64,000 nucleotides of DNA from Pseudomonas marginalis (GTDB lineage Bacteria; Pseudomonadota; Gammaproteobacteria; Pseudomonadales; Pseudomonadaceae), in NCBI RefSeq assembly GCF_024169655.1, contig NZ_JALJWV010000001.1, positions 1,741,001 through 1,805,000 on the forward strand, in the 5' to 3' direction. Position 1 is the stretch's first letter. The number at the start of each line of letters is the position of its first letter. The notes under the pieces were generated by a model. The model was not told the origin of the DNA, searched no databases, and saw only the letters and a list, made by a program, of their open reading frames with translations. The position numbers were made by a program, and so were the translations under genes. Positions 1 to 8,922 of the stretch are shown here, piece after piece.

Positions 1-200
1 CGCAATTGGCGCGTCATCCGGGGCGGGTGATTACCCAGCAGCAATTGCTCAAGGATATCTGGGGGCCGACCCATACCGAGGACAGCCACTACCTGCGCAT
101 CGTGGTGGGCCACCTGCGCCAGAAGCTGGCGGATGATCCGACCCAGCCGCGGTTTATCGTGACCGAGGCGGGGGTGGGGTATCGGTTGTTGGGGGCTTAA
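1..200 (+). CDS. kdpE: KdpE-type response regulator, C-terminal end (partial)
   Basis: Only the last 66 or so residues are in the window; the gene begins upstream. They form a complete OmpR/PhoB-type winged-helix DNA-binding domain: the ITQQQLLKDIWG recognition region, the HYLRIVVGHLRQKL helix and the C-terminal hairpin ending TEAGVGYRLL. The wording of this domain is that of KdpE, which with the sensor KdpD activates the high-affinity potassium ATPase kdpFABC. The receiver domain and kdpD, if present, lie to the left. Identification rests on the DNA-binding domain alone, so another OmpR-family regulator is possible but less likely. Confidence 0.8.
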   Translation, partial: QLARHPGRVITQQQLLKDIWGPTHTEDSHYLRIVVGHLRQKLADDPTQPRFIVTEAGVGYRLLGA

Positions 201-234
201 GGCCTGGTGGATTTTCGTTGGCTGTCAGGGCCCT

Positions 235-308
235 ATCGGGGGCAAGCCCCCTCCCACATTTTGAATGTTGTTCACAAATCAAACTGTGGGAGGGGGCTTG
301 CCCCCGAT
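235..308. repeat. REP doublet (REPIN), inverted pair
   Basis: Two 23-bp arms, 236-258 and 285-307, are exact reverse complements of each other. Each arm is itself a GC-rich imperfect palindrome (TGGGAGGGGGCTTGCCCCC). This is the classic form of the repetitive extragenic palindromes of P. fluorescens, here as a head-to-head doublet with a 26-bp AT-richer spacer. It sits between the convergent ends of kdpE and the patatin gene, where it could also stop transcription from both sides. Confidence 0.9.
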
Positions 309-333
309 GAGGCCCTCAGCCACACCGCCAATC

Positions 334-1371
334 TCAGTGCTGCTCACTCTCATACCGATCCAACGTATCACTGGCAATCTCGCGCCCCAGGGCGATCAAT
401 TCCGGCGCCTTGTAGAACTCGAAAAACCGGCACACCCGCTTCGGCACGTTGATCAGTACGTCCGGCGGGTAGCCGGCGATCTTGTACTGCGCCAGCGATG
501 TCTGCATCACCTCGAAGCTCTGGTTGATCAGGTCCAGCAACGATGCCGGGCCGACGTTATCGATGATGAACGAACCGGTCGCCGACTTCGGCGCCCCGGC
601 GGTTTCCGGTGCGGCGGCGGGTTGCTGGGCTTCGGGTTCGGCCGACTCCAGCCACGGGTTGATCTCGGCCGCGTGGGCCTGCAAGGCTTCCTGCTCGAGC
701 TTCATCAACTGCTCGGCCTGTTTGCGGCGAAACGGCAAGTGCGAACCCAGCGATTTCGCCAGGCTGTTGAAGCGGCTCTTGAACGCCGGCGGACGCTGGA
801 TCACCGGCAAATGGTAGTGCTTCTGGTTGGTCGCGTTGAGGTTGACCGCAATGATCAAGTCGCAATGGCTCGACACCACGGGCACGATCGGCAGCGGGTT
901 GAGCAGGCCGCCGTCCACCAGCATGCGGTTGCCCTGCATCACCGGGGTGAACAGGCTCGGAATCGCCGCCGAGGCGCGCATGGCCTGGTGCAGGCAGCCT
1001 TCCTGGAACCAGATTTCCTGCTGGTTGGTGAGGTCGGTGGCCACGGCGGTGTAAGGGATGCGCAGCTCTTCGATGTTGATTTCGCCGACGATCTTGCGGA
1101 TCTGCCCGAAGACCTTCTCGCCGCGAATCGCACCCAGGCGAAAGCTCACATCGACCAGGCGTAATACGTCGAGGTAATCCAGGCTTTCGATCCAGTTGCG
1201 ATACTCGTCGAGTTTACCGGCGGCGTAGATTCCGCCCACCACCGCACCCATGGAACAGCCGGCGATACAGGCGATGTCGTAGCCGCGCCGTTCGATTTCC
1301 TCGATCACCCCGATATGGGCGTAGCCCCTAGCTCCACCGGAGCCCAGCACCAAGGCAACACGCTTCTTCAT
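334..1371 (-). CDS. patatin-like phospholipase, RssA type
   Basis: A 345-residue cytosolic patatin-family serine hydrolase, expected to cleave acyl esters of phospholipids. Visible are the glycine-rich oxyanion loop GSGGARGY (residues 10-17), the nucleophile elbow GCSMG with Ser40, and the DGG motif that supplies the catalytic aspartate. The first ~200 residues match the E. coli RssA/YchK group. The C-terminal ~120 residues are a charged, Ala/Glu-rich extension that is probably helical. There is no signal peptide. It converges with kdpE across a REP doublet. The ATG at 1371 gives the canonical MKKRVALVLG start. Substrate is unknown. Confidence 0.85.
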   Translation of the reverse strand: MKKRVALVLGSGGARGYAHIGVIEEIERRGYDIACIAGCSMGAVVGGIYAAGKLDEYRNWIESLDYLDVLRLVDVSFRLGAIRGEKVFGQIRKIVGEINIEELRIPYTAVATDLTNQQEIWFQEGCLHQAMRASAAIPSLFTPVMQGNRMLVDGGLLNPLPIVPVVSSHCDLIIAVNLNATNQKHYHLPVIQRPPAFKSRFNSLAKSLGSHLPFRRKQAEQLMKLEQEALQAHAAEINPWLESAEPEAQQPAAAPETAGAPKSATGSFIIDNVGPASLLDLINQSFEVMQTSLAQYKIAGYPPDVLINVPKRVCRFFEFYKAPELIALGREIASDTLDRYESEQH

Positions 1372-1588
1372 GGTCGATGTCCTTCGTTAAGCAGGCGCCC
1401 ACAATGCACCCAATGAGGGGGCGGCTTCAATCTTCGCGCAACCGCGCAATATTTTTCCAGAATAACGGCCGGGCTCGGGTATGCTCTGGCAATAGGCGCT
1501 TCTGATTTCAGGTAGTGGACAAGGCACTTTTCTTTGTAGGCAACGTCTACAGAATCCGACTGTTTTTCTTTATTTTGAGGTGTCATCG

Positions 1589-1867
1589 ATGAAAGCCTGG
1601 ATGTGTGTGCCTGTGATCATGTTGGCCCTGGCCGGTTGCGCCGGGAAAACCGCCTATCGCGACAGCTGCGGCAGCCAACTGGACGCCGCGTGGAAAGAGC
1701 TGGACCTGGCCAAGGCCGAAGGCTTTGCCGGCACCGTGAGCTACTCCAAGGCCTTGTCCCTGCTGACCGGCGCCAAGACCCAGCAGCAATTCGAAGCCTT
1801 TGAAGGCTGTGCCAACAAAGCCGAGAAGGCGCGTTTCTATATTCGTGAGTCTCGCGCCGGCCGCTGA
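1589..1867 (+). CDS. small lipoprotein, function unknown
   Basis: Encodes 92 residues. The ATG at 1589 is chosen because GAGG (1577-1580) lies 8 bp upstream; a GTG at 1580 would overlap that site. The N-terminus is a lipoprotein signal ending in the lipobox LAGC, so Cys17 would be lipidated. The mature part is small, helical and has two further cysteines (DSCG and EGCAN) that could form a disulfide. It is probably outer-membrane anchored. I recognise no family; similar small lipoproteins are common in Pseudomonas. It precedes the CHAD gene by 83 bp. Confidence 0.75.
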   Translation: MKAWMCVPVIMLALAGCAGKTAYRDSCGSQLDAAWKELDLAKAEGFAGTVSYSKALSLLTGAKTQQQFEAFEGCANKAEKARFYIRESRAGR

Positions 1868-1950
1868 TTCGTAGCAGTTGCCGAGTGCAACGAGGCTGCG
1901 TCACTGATCTTGAGTGATGCAGGGATTATTCTTCGTCAGTGGAGTAAAGC

Positions 1951-2712
1951 ATGTCAGCTTTGGTAGATCAGTTAGTCGCTCAGGTCATCGGCCTGGAAGT
2001 AGGGTTACTGAGCTGCCAGGCTCGGCTCACCGCCGTCACCGACGATGAGGCCCTGCATGATTTGCGCACCACCGTGCGGCGCCTGCGCAGCCTATTGCGA
2101 CCTTTGCGCGGCTTGCCGGGCGTCGAACAACTCGAATTGGCCGCCCGCACCGTCGGCCAATTGACCACGCCGTTGCGTGATCGTGAAGTGCTGGCCGCGT
2201 ATCTGCTCCAGCATGGACACCCTGCCGCCGCCGACCGTCGCCTGCGCCTGCAACCCGATGCCTATCGCCACGTCGCGCAGGGCCCGGAATTGGCCCACCT
2301 GCTGCAAATCCTCGATGCATTCCCGCGTTTTATCCGTGCGTCGCAACACCAGAAATTGCTCAAGGGCCTGCGCCTGCGTATCGAGAAACGCCTGGTCAAG
2401 CAATGGCGCAAACTCGATGACGCCCTGCAGGACCCAAGCCACGATCGCCATCGTCTGCGCTTGTTGATCAAGCGCGTGCGCTACGCCGCCGAAGCCTACC
2501 CCGAGCTGGACAAACTCCCGGCCAAGGCCATGTCGCGCCTGAAACAAGCTCAAGGCGCCCTGGGCGATTGGCACGATTGCTGGCAGTGGCTGGTCCAGGC
2601 TGAACATCAAGCCGATCTGCAGCCGTGTGTCACGGTATGGCGTCGCACCATGGCCCAGGCCGAAGGCGAGGCGGATCGGGTGCTGGACAAGCTCAGCGCG
2701 GATTGTTTCTGA
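1951..2712 (+). CDS. CHAD domain protein
   Basis: Encodes 253 residues, almost wholly a CHAD (conserved histidine alpha-helical) domain: LHDLRTTVRRLRSLLRPL near residues 34-51, the basic helices with KGLRLRIEKRLVKQWRKL, and HRLRLLIKRVRYAAEAYPEL near 170. The basic face of this domain binds inorganic polyphosphate, and CHAD proteins often localise to polyphosphate granules. It is the stand-alone form without a CYTH triphosphatase domain. The ATG at 1951 follows a purine-rich GGAGTAAAG site. Binding to polyphosphate is inferred from the family. Confidence 0.85.
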   Translation: MSALVDQLVAQVIGLEVGLLSCQARLTAVTDDEALHDLRTTVRRLRSLLRPLRGLPGVEQLELAARTVGQLTTPLRDREVLAAYLLQHGHPAAADRRLRLQPDAYRHVAQGPELAHLLQILDAFPRFIRASQHQKLLKGLRLRIEKRLVKQWRKLDDALQDPSHDRHRLRLLIKRVRYAAEAYPELDKLPAKAMSRLKQAQGALGDWHDCWQWLVQAEHQADLQPCVTVWRRTMAQAEGEADRVLDKLSADCF

Positions 2713-2802
2713 ATCGGTCCGGTTTTTGGCCGGAATAGGCGCTGTACCTGGCGGGCGCGCTGGTTAAGATCGCTCCTCTGGTCTTTTTGACGTGAGGTCG
2801 CC

Positions 2803-3600
2803 ATGCGCTTTAGTGATTTGCTCGACGCCGCCCGTAGCCACCCGCAGGAGGTCACCATCCCCGCCGAATGGGCGCAGGGTCGCGCGAGCTTTGGTGGCCT
2901 GGTGGCCGCATTGCAATACGAGGCGCTGCGTGCCCAAGTCCCCGCCGACAGGCCTTTGCGCTCGTTGGCAATCACCTTCGTCGGCCCGGTAGCCCCGGGT
3001 GTGCCCGCCAGTTACCAAGTCGAAGTGCTGCGCGAAGGCAAGGCCGTCAGCCAATTGCTTGGCCGGGTGGTGCAGAACGGTGAAGTGGCGACCCTGGTCC
3101 AGGCCAGTTTCGGTGCGTCCCGTGAATCGCAAGTCATGGTGGCGAGCGAACCGCCGCCGACCTTCAAGCACTGGGATGAATGCCAGGAGCTGCCTTACAT
3201 CCAGGGCGTCACCCCGGAATTCATGCGGCACCTGGCGATGCGCTGGAGTGTCGGCGGCTTGCCGTTTACCGGCAACACCTCCCGCGACATGGGCGGTTGG
3301 GTGCGCTTGCGCGGCGATGTGAAAGAGGAGCCGCTGACCGAGTCGCACATCCTCGCCCTGGTGGACGCCTGGCCGCCGGCCTTGCTGCCGCACCTTAGAA
3401 AGCCCGCGCCGGGCAGCACCCTGACCTGGACCATCGAGTTTATCCAGCCGCTGCAAGACCTGAGCACACTTGACTGGTGCCAGTACCACGTCACCATCGA
3501 ACACGCCCGCGACGGCTACGGCCATGCCGCCGCCGCGCTATGGAGCCCGGCCGGCGAGTTGATCGCCATCAGCCGCCAGACCGTGGTGGTCTTCGCCTGA
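2803..3600 (+). CDS. acyl-CoA thioesterase, TesB-like double hotdog
   Basis: Encodes 265 residues of the TesB/acyl-CoA thioesterase II-like family, two hotdog folds in tandem, hydrolysing acyl-CoA to free acid and CoA. The N-terminal half has the typical WAQGRASFGGLVAALQY helix and the strands RSLAITFVGPV and YQVEVLREGKAVSQ. The C-terminal hotdog contains the WTIEFIQPL and LWSPAGELIAISRQ strands. The start at 2803 follows TGAGGTCGCC. It is probably cytosolic. Chain-length preference cannot be read from the sequence. Confidence 0.85.
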   Translation: MRFSDLLDAARSHPQEVTIPAEWAQGRASFGGLVAALQYEALRAQVPADRPLRSLAITFVGPVAPGVPASYQVEVLREGKAVSQLLGRVVQNGEVATLVQASFGASRESQVMVASEPPPTFKHWDECQELPYIQGVTPEFMRHLAMRWSVGGLPFTGNTSRDMGGWVRLRGDVKEEPLTESHILALVDAWPPALLPHLRKPAPGSTLTWTIEFIQPLQDLSTLDWCQYHVTIEHARDGYGHAAAALWSPAGELIAISRQTVVVFA

Positions 3601-3603
3601 TCC

Positions 3604-3966
3604 TCAGTGCTGGTGGCGCTTGCGCCAGGCGCGCCACCAGCCACCGCTCAACACAAAGCGCGGGAAGGTCACGAACTGCTCGACCAGCAGGCGTTGGACG
3701 GCATCTTTGCGATCACTGAAGGGTTCACTGGCCTGGGCTTCCAGATTGTGGCCATGCCGCTGCAGCGCAAGGCCGGCCAGGATACCGACAACACCCACGG
3801 CCAAACTGGCCAGGCTCAGGCTGAACACTCCGGAAACGATCAACAGAAACCCGATGATAAACAGCGGCACCGCGATCATGTGCAACGCCAGGTTGGTCGG
3901 GTGCTGGTGGTTTTGCGGGTACTGACGCCATTGCCAGGCGGGGAGATTGGGATGACGTTTGCCCAT
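3604..3966 (-). CDS. Mpo1-like (DUF962) membrane protein
   Basis: Encodes 120 residues. The ATG at 3966 is chosen over upstream codons because AGAGGA lies 9 bp before it. The protein has the Mpo1/DUF962 pattern: a histidine-rich N-terminal block HQHPTNLALHMIAVPLF, a hydrophobic hairpin (two to three membrane segments, ~residues 30-68) and a second block QRHGHNLEAQASEPF. The yeast member Mpo1 is an iron(II) dioxygenase that alpha-oxidises 2-hydroxy fatty acids, and these histidines are its likely metal ligands. Function in bacteria is unproven. Confidence 0.75.
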   Translation of the reverse strand: MGKRHPNLPAWQWRQYPQNHQHPTNLALHMIAVPLFIIGFLLIVSGVFSLSLASLAVGVVGILAGLALQRHGHNLEAQASEPFSDRKDAVQRLLVEQFVTFPRFVLSGGWWRAWRKRHQH

Positions 3967-4075
3967 GATGGTGAATCCTCTGTCCGTTGAAACAACTTGA
4001 ACAGAGTTTAGGTCGGGTAGGCTGGCGCGGCGAATCAAGGCTGGCTATGGGGGCCATAGCCTCGCCTTGTATTGC

Positions 4076-5557
4076 TTATAGCTTCAACTGCCCGATCGCT
4101 TTGCTCAGCTCCCCGGCCAACGTGGCCAGTTCATTGCTGGTGGTTGCCGAATCGACAGTTTGCTGCACGGTGTTTTCGGTCACATCACGAATACTCACGA
4201 CTGCACGGTTCATTTCTTCGGCGACATGGCTCTGTTGCTCGGCGGCGACGGCGATCTGGGTGTTGCTTTCGCGCATCTGCGCCACGGCGCCGGTGATTTC
4301 GGCCAGTGCGGCGCCGGCTTCCTGGGCTTGTTGCACGCAGTCGTCGGCCTTGAACGAGCTTTCCTGCATGAAGTCCACCGCATCGCGGGTGCCGGCTTGC
4401 AGCGCCGAGACCATGTGGGTGATTTCGTCGGTGGAGGTTTGCACGCGCTTGGCCAGGTTGCGTACTTCGTCGGCGACCACCGCGAAACCGCGGCCCATTT
4501 CCCCGGCGCGGGCGGCTTCGATGGCGGCGTTAAGCGCGAGCAGGTTGGTCTGTTCTGCGATGCTGTGGATCACGCTGACCACGCTGTTGATTTTCTGGCT
4601 GTCTTCGGCGAGTTTCTGGATCATTTCGGCGGTCTGTTGCACGCCGCTGGACAGCCCGGCAATCGAGCGTTGCACCCGGTCTACCACTTCGCGGCCGCTG
4701 CCGGCGAGGGTGTCGGCGGTCTGGGACAAATCGCGAGTGGCGCCGGCGTGCTGGGCGATGTGGTGGACGGTGGCCGTCATCTCGTTGATGGCGGTGGCGG
4801 CCTGATCGGTTTCGCTTTGCTGGCCGAGCATGCCGTGCTGCACTTCGTTCATGCTGCTGGCCAGCCGCGCGGCGCCTTCATCCAACTGCTTGGCGGTGCG
4901 GGCCACGGTGTTAACCACCCGCTGGTAGCCGGCTTGCATGGCATTGAACGCGCTGGCCATCTGGCCGACTTCATCTTCGCAGGCCAGTGGGACACGCGCT
5001 GACAGGTCGCCGGTTTTCTCGACGTGTAGCATCACGTCCTTGAGGGTGTTGAGATGGCTGAGCAGGAAGCGGATCAGCAACTGCGAAGCGCAGAGCATCG
5101 CCAGCATCAGGATCAGCACCGCTACCGCGTAATTGGCGAAGCGCTCACTGAACACCTGGCTCAGGCTGGGCGCGTAAGCGAGCACGGCGATCTGTTGCCC
5201 GTCGGCGCGGGCAACCACTTCAGCGCCCATCAACGGGTTTTCGCCGAACAATGGCAGGTGATTGAGTTCGACCCAGCCGCTGGCACTGCTCAGGTCTGAC
5301 AGATCTTGATCGGCCAACTGTGGGACTTGACCACGGGCAAACGTCAGCCACGCCTCACCTTTGGGCAGCGCCTTGTCGGTCGGCCAGGCACTGAGCAAGC
5401 GCGCCTGGGCTTGTGCCGAGGACTGGGACGCCTGGCTGCGCGACTGCTGTTCGAGATGCACGGCGTATAACACCAACAACAGCGTGGTGATAAAAGCGAC
5501 CGCATTGACGGCCCAGAATTTGTACTTCAGCGAGATATTGCTAAGCCAGGCACCCAT
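4076..5557 (-). CDS. methyl-accepting chemotaxis protein
   Basis: Encodes 493 residues. It has a first membrane segment at about residues 15-37, a small periplasmic sensor of ~120 residues with no recognisable Cache or 4HB motif, and a second membrane segment ([20 protein letters not shown]). A HAMP domain follows, then the cytoplasmic signalling hairpin with the conserved tip [19 protein letters not shown] and [14 protein letters not shown]. It signals to CheA/CheW and controls flagellar motility. The ATG at 5557 gives a short cytosolic lead ([15 protein letters not shown]) before the first membrane segment. The ligand is unknown. Confidence 0.9.
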   Translation of the reverse strand: MGAWLSNISLKYKFWAVNAVAFITTLLLVLYAVHLEQQSRSQASQSSAQAQARLLSAWPTDKALPKGEAWLTFARGQVPQLADQDLSDLSSASGWVELNHLPLFGENPLMGAEVVARADGQQIAVLAYAPSLSQVFSERFANYAVAVLILMLAMLCASQLLIRFLLSHLNTLKDVMLHVEKTGDLSARVPLACEDEVGQMASAFNAMQAGYQRVVNTVARTAKQLDEGAARLASSMNEVQHGMLGQQSETDQAATAINEMTATVHHIAQHAGATRDLSQTADTLAGSGREVVDRVQRSIAGLSSGVQQTAEMIQKLAEDSQKINSVVSVIHSIAEQTNLLALNAAIEAARAGEMGRGFAVVADEVRNLAKRVQTSTDEITHMVSALQAGTRDAVDFMQESSFKADDCVQQAQEAGAALAEITGAVAQMRESNTQIAVAAEQQSHVAEEMNRAVVSIRDVTENTVQQTVDSATTSNELATLAGELSKAIGQLKL

Positions 5558-5653
5558 GGAAGGTTTTCTCTGATAGCGGAAACAGCATTGGCAAGGTGCC
5601 ATTATTGTGCCGTTACTCAGAAAAGTCACTTTGATATGGGTCAATGCGTCACA

Positions 5654-6460
5654 TCAAACCACGGTGGGCAGCCCGAAAAAGGCGCGGGCGCAGGCGGTGC
5701 TGTGCTGGGCCAGGTCTTCCGGGCTTTCGTTGCGGTGCAGGGCAACTTCGCGCAGCACCTCCGGCAGGTAGGCCGGTTCGTTGCGGCCGTTTTTCGGCTT
5801 GGGCCGCAGGGTGCGCGGCAGCAGGTAAGGCGCATCGCTTTCCAGCATCAGGCGGCCCCGAGGAATTTCCCTGACCAGCGGATGCAGGTGCGTCCCACGG
5901 CGCTCGTCGCAGATCCAGCCGGTGATGCCGATGTGCAAGTCAAGGTCGAGGTAGCTGAACAGCGCCTGCTGCTCGCCCGTGAAGCAATGCACCACGGCGG
6001 CGGACAAGTGATCGCGGTAATCCTTGAGGATCTCCAGCAGGCGCTGGTTGGCGTCGCGTTCGTGGAGAAATACCGGTAGTTTCAGCTCGACGGCCAGGGC
6101 CAGGTGTTCTTCGAGGACTTTTTCCTGCTGCGGGCGCGGGGAAAAATCGCGGTTGAAATCCAGCCCGCATTCGCCCACTGCGCGCACGCGGCTGTCGTTG
6201 AGCAAACCGCGTAAGCGTTGGGCGCTGTCGCCGTTCCAGTCGCTGGCGGAGTGGGGGTGGATGCCGGCGGTGCAGAACAGCCGTTGGCCGCTTTCATCGA
6301 GTTTTTCGCACAATTGCAGGGCCTGTTCGCTGCCGTCGACACGGGTACCGGTGAGCACCAATTGCTGCACGCCGGCGGCATAGGCGCGCTCGAGAACGGC
6401 CTGGTGCTTCTCGTCGAAACTTGGGTTTGTCAGGTTGACGCCGATATCAATGAGTTGCAT
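5654..6460 (-). CDS. tatD: TatD family metal-dependent DNase
   Basis: Encodes 268 residues, the same length as E. coli TatD and unlike the YcfH branch at the N-terminus: it opens [10 protein letters not shown] as TatD does. Metal-binding motifs are [27 protein letters not shown] and [10 protein letters not shown], all in the right order for the TIM-barrel amidohydrolase fold. E. coli TatD is a 3'-5' exodeoxyribonuclease linked to repair of oxidised DNA. It is not next to tatABC here. The start at 6460 is the only sensible ATG. Confidence 0.9.
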   Translation of the reverse strand: MQLIDIGVNLTNPSFDEKHQAVLERAYAAGVQQLVLTGTRVDGSEQALQLCEKLDESGQRLFCTAGIHPHSASDWNGDSAQRLRGLLNDSRVRAVGECGLDFNRDFSPRPQQEKVLEEHLALAVELKLPVFLHERDANQRLLEILKDYRDHLSAAVVHCFTGEQQALFSYLDLDLHIGITGWICDERRGTHLHPLVREIPRGRLMLESDAPYLLPRTLRPKPKNGRNEPAYLPEVLREVALHRNESPEDLAQHSTACARAFFGLPTVV

Positions 6461-6696
6461 GGTGCTATCTCCGCCTGCGGCCGGAAAGCATATCAGAGCT
6501 GTAGATTTATAAGAAAAATCAAGAACTACAACGAGTTATAGCTGTCTTTGAACGTCGCAAGCGACATTGTGGTTGGCTTGTTGTCTGCCCTGGTGCCGCC
6601 GTTGCGTACTTTGTCAGCGCATAAAGCGCTCTGTTTCTGACCTCCAGCCCCTGGTTTTTCGCGAAGGTGCTGGCCAGTATTCTTTCCGGAGAGCGG

Positions 6697-8124
6697 ATGA
6701 TCCGACCCTCGGCGTTACTTATGTTGTGCCTGACGTTATTGCTGCCCATGGCGGCGGTCGCGCGGCTGGACGGGCCGCTGGAAGTGACCAAGCCGAGCAA
6801 GGTGCGCGACCTGGCCGAGATTCGCTCCAGTCGCACCCTGCGCGTACTGGTCAACCAGAGCCGCAACAGTTCCGGTGAAATTCAGGGCCAGGCCATTGGT
6901 GTCGAATACCATCGCCTGCGTGCGTTCGAGCAGTACCTCAACGACCAAGCCCGCGATGGCCAGGACATCAATCTCAAGATCATCCCCAAGGCCAAGGGGC
7001 AACTGCTCGGCGCGCTGGCGCGTGGCGAAGGCGACCTGGTGGCTCCCGGAGAATTGCTGGAAGTGAAGGCCGCGCACAAGATCAGCGCGAGCGACCCGAT
7101 CGCCAGTGGCGTGCCGTTATGGCTGGTGGGGGTCAAGGGGGAGCGGCGGTTTACCAAGTTGGAGCAGCTATCCGGGCGCACCCTGACGCTGACCACTGGC
7201 AGCGCGGCGGCGGATTCGATCAACCAGGTCAACCAGAAGCTGGCTCTGCACAAGCAGCCGCCGATCAAGGTGGAGTGGGTCGACCCGAGCCTGGCGGTTG
7301 AGGATGTGCTGGAGATGGTCCAGGCCGGCATCTTTCACCTGACCATTGTCGAGAAGCCCATCGCTGAACGTTGGTCGAAGATCCTGCCCAAACTGCGCTT
7401 CGACAAACAGGTGGCGATCAATGAGCCGGGTGAAGAGTACTGGTTCGTGCGGCAGGACGCCGCGATGCTGCGCGCAAGTATTGATCGTTTCCTCAAGACC
7501 TACCGCACGCCTTCCGACCAGGACGTGGCGTTTCAGCGCATTTATCGACGCCTTTACCAAGTGCGCAACCCGCTGGCCCGCATCGACCGCCAGCGCCTGG
7601 AGAAACTGCGTCCGGTCCTGCAAAAACATGCGCGCGAGCAAGGCATGGATTGGTTGAACCTCGCTGCGCTGGCCTTCAAAGAGTCCGCCCTCGACCCAGG
7701 AACGCGCAGCAGCGGTGGCCCGACCGGCCTGATGCAGATCACACCTTCGGCGGCGCAGCGGGTGGGGGTGAACAATATCGAGAATCTCGACAGCAATGTG
7801 CAGGCGAGCGCGCGTTACCTGTCGATGATCCGCCGCAAGTTTTTCGCCAGCCCCAAGCTCAACGAGCGCGAGCGCATGGCTTTCGTGCTGGCCGCCTACA
7901 ACATGGGGCCGGAACGCGTGCAAGGCATGCGTACCGAAGCCAAGCGCCGTGGGCTTAACCCCAATCAGTGGTTCTTCCAGGTCGAGCGCATTGCCATGGA
8001 GCAGGTGGGGATGAGCGCCGTCAGCTATGTGAATAGCGTCAACAAGTACTACCTGGCGTTTGATCGGGAACGGAACTCCCTGGAGCCGCCGGCGTTGGAG
8101 CCGAAAATCGCCTCACGCAAGTGA
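6697..8124 (+). CDS. MltF-like lytic transglycosylase with periplasmic-binding domain
   Basis: Encodes 475 residues. The ATG at 6697 follows CCGGAGAG and opens a signal peptide (MIRPSALLMLCLTLLLPMAAVA). Residues ~45-285 form a type 3 extracellular solute-binding fold. Residues ~310-450 form an SLT-type lysozyme-like domain with the catalytic glutamate in FKESALDP, then SGGPTGLMQITPSAA and AYNMGPERV. It cleaves the MurNAc-GlcNAc bond of peptidoglycan with formation of 1,6-anhydroMurNAc. The architecture is that of MltF, but wording and context suggest a paralogue, so I give no symbol. No lipobox is seen. Confidence 0.85.
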   Translation: MIRPSALLMLCLTLLLPMAAVARLDGPLEVTKPSKVRDLAEIRSSRTLRVLVNQSRNSSGEIQGQAIGVEYHRLRAFEQYLNDQARDGQDINLKIIPKAKGQLLGALARGEGDLVAPGELLEVKAAHKISASDPIASGVPLWLVGVKGERRFTKLEQLSGRTLTLTTGSAAADSINQVNQKLALHKQPPIKVEWVDPSLAVEDVLEMVQAGIFHLTIVEKPIAERWSKILPKLRFDKQVAINEPGEEYWFVRQDAAMLRASIDRFLKTYRTPSDQDVAFQRIYRRLYQVRNPLARIDRQRLEKLRPVLQKHAREQGMDWLNLAALAFKESALDPGTRSSGGPTGLMQITPSAAQRVGVNNIENLDSNVQASARYLSMIRRKFFASPKLNERERMAFVLAAYNMGPERVQGMRTEAKRRGLNPNQWFFQVERIAMEQVGMSAVSYVNSVNKYYLAFDRERNSLEPPALEPKIASRK

Positions 8125-8136
8125 TCGATTTTATAG

Positions 8137-8188
8137 ATATTAATCAGGCAATTTTTCGGCTTTTATCATTGCATAAACTGATTAATAT
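8137..8188. promoter_or_regulatory. perfect 11-bp inverted repeat upstream of doxX (putative operator)
   Basis: ATATTAATCAG (8137-8147) and CTGATTAATAT (8178-8188) are exact reverse complements, 30 bp apart. Just inside them GCAAT (8148-8152) and ATTGC (8168-8172) also pair. There is no T-run, so a terminator is unlikely. The arms carry the AT-rich dyad seen in regulator binding sites, 40 bp upstream of the DoxX start codon. The regulator is not identifiable. Confidence 0.5.
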
Positions 8189-8227
8189 GGCGGCCAACCA
8201 ACCCCTACTTTGAAAAGGATTATCACC

Positions 8228-8662
8228 ATGAGCCCACTGATCAAAAGCATCCTGTCCACCCGCGCCGGCTATGGCCTGACTGTTCTGCGCATTGTTGTCG
8301 GTATCATCTTCGCCGCCCACGGTTCGCAAAAACTCTTTGGCTGGTTTGGCGGCTACGGCCTGGCGGGCACCGCGCAGTGGATGGAAAGCATTGGCCTGGC
8401 GCCGGGCACCTTGATGGCCTTGTTGTCGGGCGGTACCGAGTTCTTCGCCGGCCTGGCCCTGATCATCGGTCTGCTGGCGCGCCCTGCGGCATTGGGCCTG
8501 ACTATTCTGTCGCTGGTGGCGATTTTCTCGGTGCATATCCATAACGGTCTGTTCATGGCGAACAACGGTTATGAGTTCGCCCTGGCCTTGCTCGGCGGCT
8601 CCCTGGCCGTCCTGTTCGAAGGTGCTGGCAAACTGTCTGCCGACCGCGCCATCGCCAACTGA
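8228..8662 (+). CDS. DoxX family membrane protein
   Basis: Encodes 144 residues with four predicted membrane helices: GLTVLRIVVGIIFAAHG, MALLSGGTEFFAGLALIIGLLA, PAALGLTILSLVAIFSV and FALALLGGSLAVLFEG. The HGSQKLFGWFGG motif after helix 1 is the DoxX signature. In other bacteria DoxX-like proteins take part in thiosulfate oxidation or protect against oxidants; role here is unknown. The ATG at 8228 is chosen because AAAGGA lies 8 bp upstream. It is a single-gene unit: an inverted-repeat operator-like element before it and a terminator after it. Confidence 0.85.
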   Translation: MSPLIKSILSTRAGYGLTVLRIVVGIIFAAHGSQKLFGWFGGYGLAGTAQWMESIGLAPGTLMALLSGGTEFFAGLALIIGLLARPAALGLTILSLVAIFSVHIHNGLFMANNGYEFALALLGGSLAVLFEGAGKLSADRAIAN

Positions 8663-8682
8663 TCGCCCTGTAACCCCTGGAG

Positions 8683-8707
8683 AAGGCCCGCCATGCGCGG
8701 GCCTTTT
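8683..8707 (+). terminator. Rho-independent terminator of doxX
   Basis: AAGGCCCG-CCATG-CGCGGGCCTTTT: a GC stem with a short loop and a 3' T-run, 20 bp after the DoxX stop codon. Confidence 0.8.
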
Positions 8708-8722
8708 CGTTGCGCGGGATTC

Positions 8723-8752
8723 TTGACACCGCCCCATCGGCTTCTCTAGGAT
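8723..8752 (+). promoter_or_regulatory. putative sigma-70 promoter
   Basis: TTGACA (8723-8728, perfect -35) and TAGGAT (8747-8752) are separated by 18 bp. It points to the small gene at 8923, leaving a leader of about 160 nt without a recognisable gene. The leader contains a possible hairpin near CTGCCCGCAGACTTTTGAGGCAG. Not recognised as any known riboswitch. Confidence 0.5.
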
Positions 8753-8922
8753 GTTGGTTATGCGCCGATTTAAACAGCTAATTGCGGGGCGCCACTGGGA
8801 CTCGATGCAGCCCGACAGAAGCCAGCTCTGACTGAAGACGCAGGCTTCGAAATACCGCTAAAGCGCTGGTTCGGTGTTGCCTCTCACCTGCCCGCAGACT
8901 TTTGAGGCAGAGACACGACACG

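Noticed and set aside
235..308. Possible CRISPR-like repeats
   Set aside because: Only two inverted arms without regular direct repeats or spacers; this is a REP doublet.
1368..1586. 72-codon open frame on the minus strand upstream of the patatin gene
   Set aside because: No family, no ribosome binding site, atypical composition; most likely non-coding.
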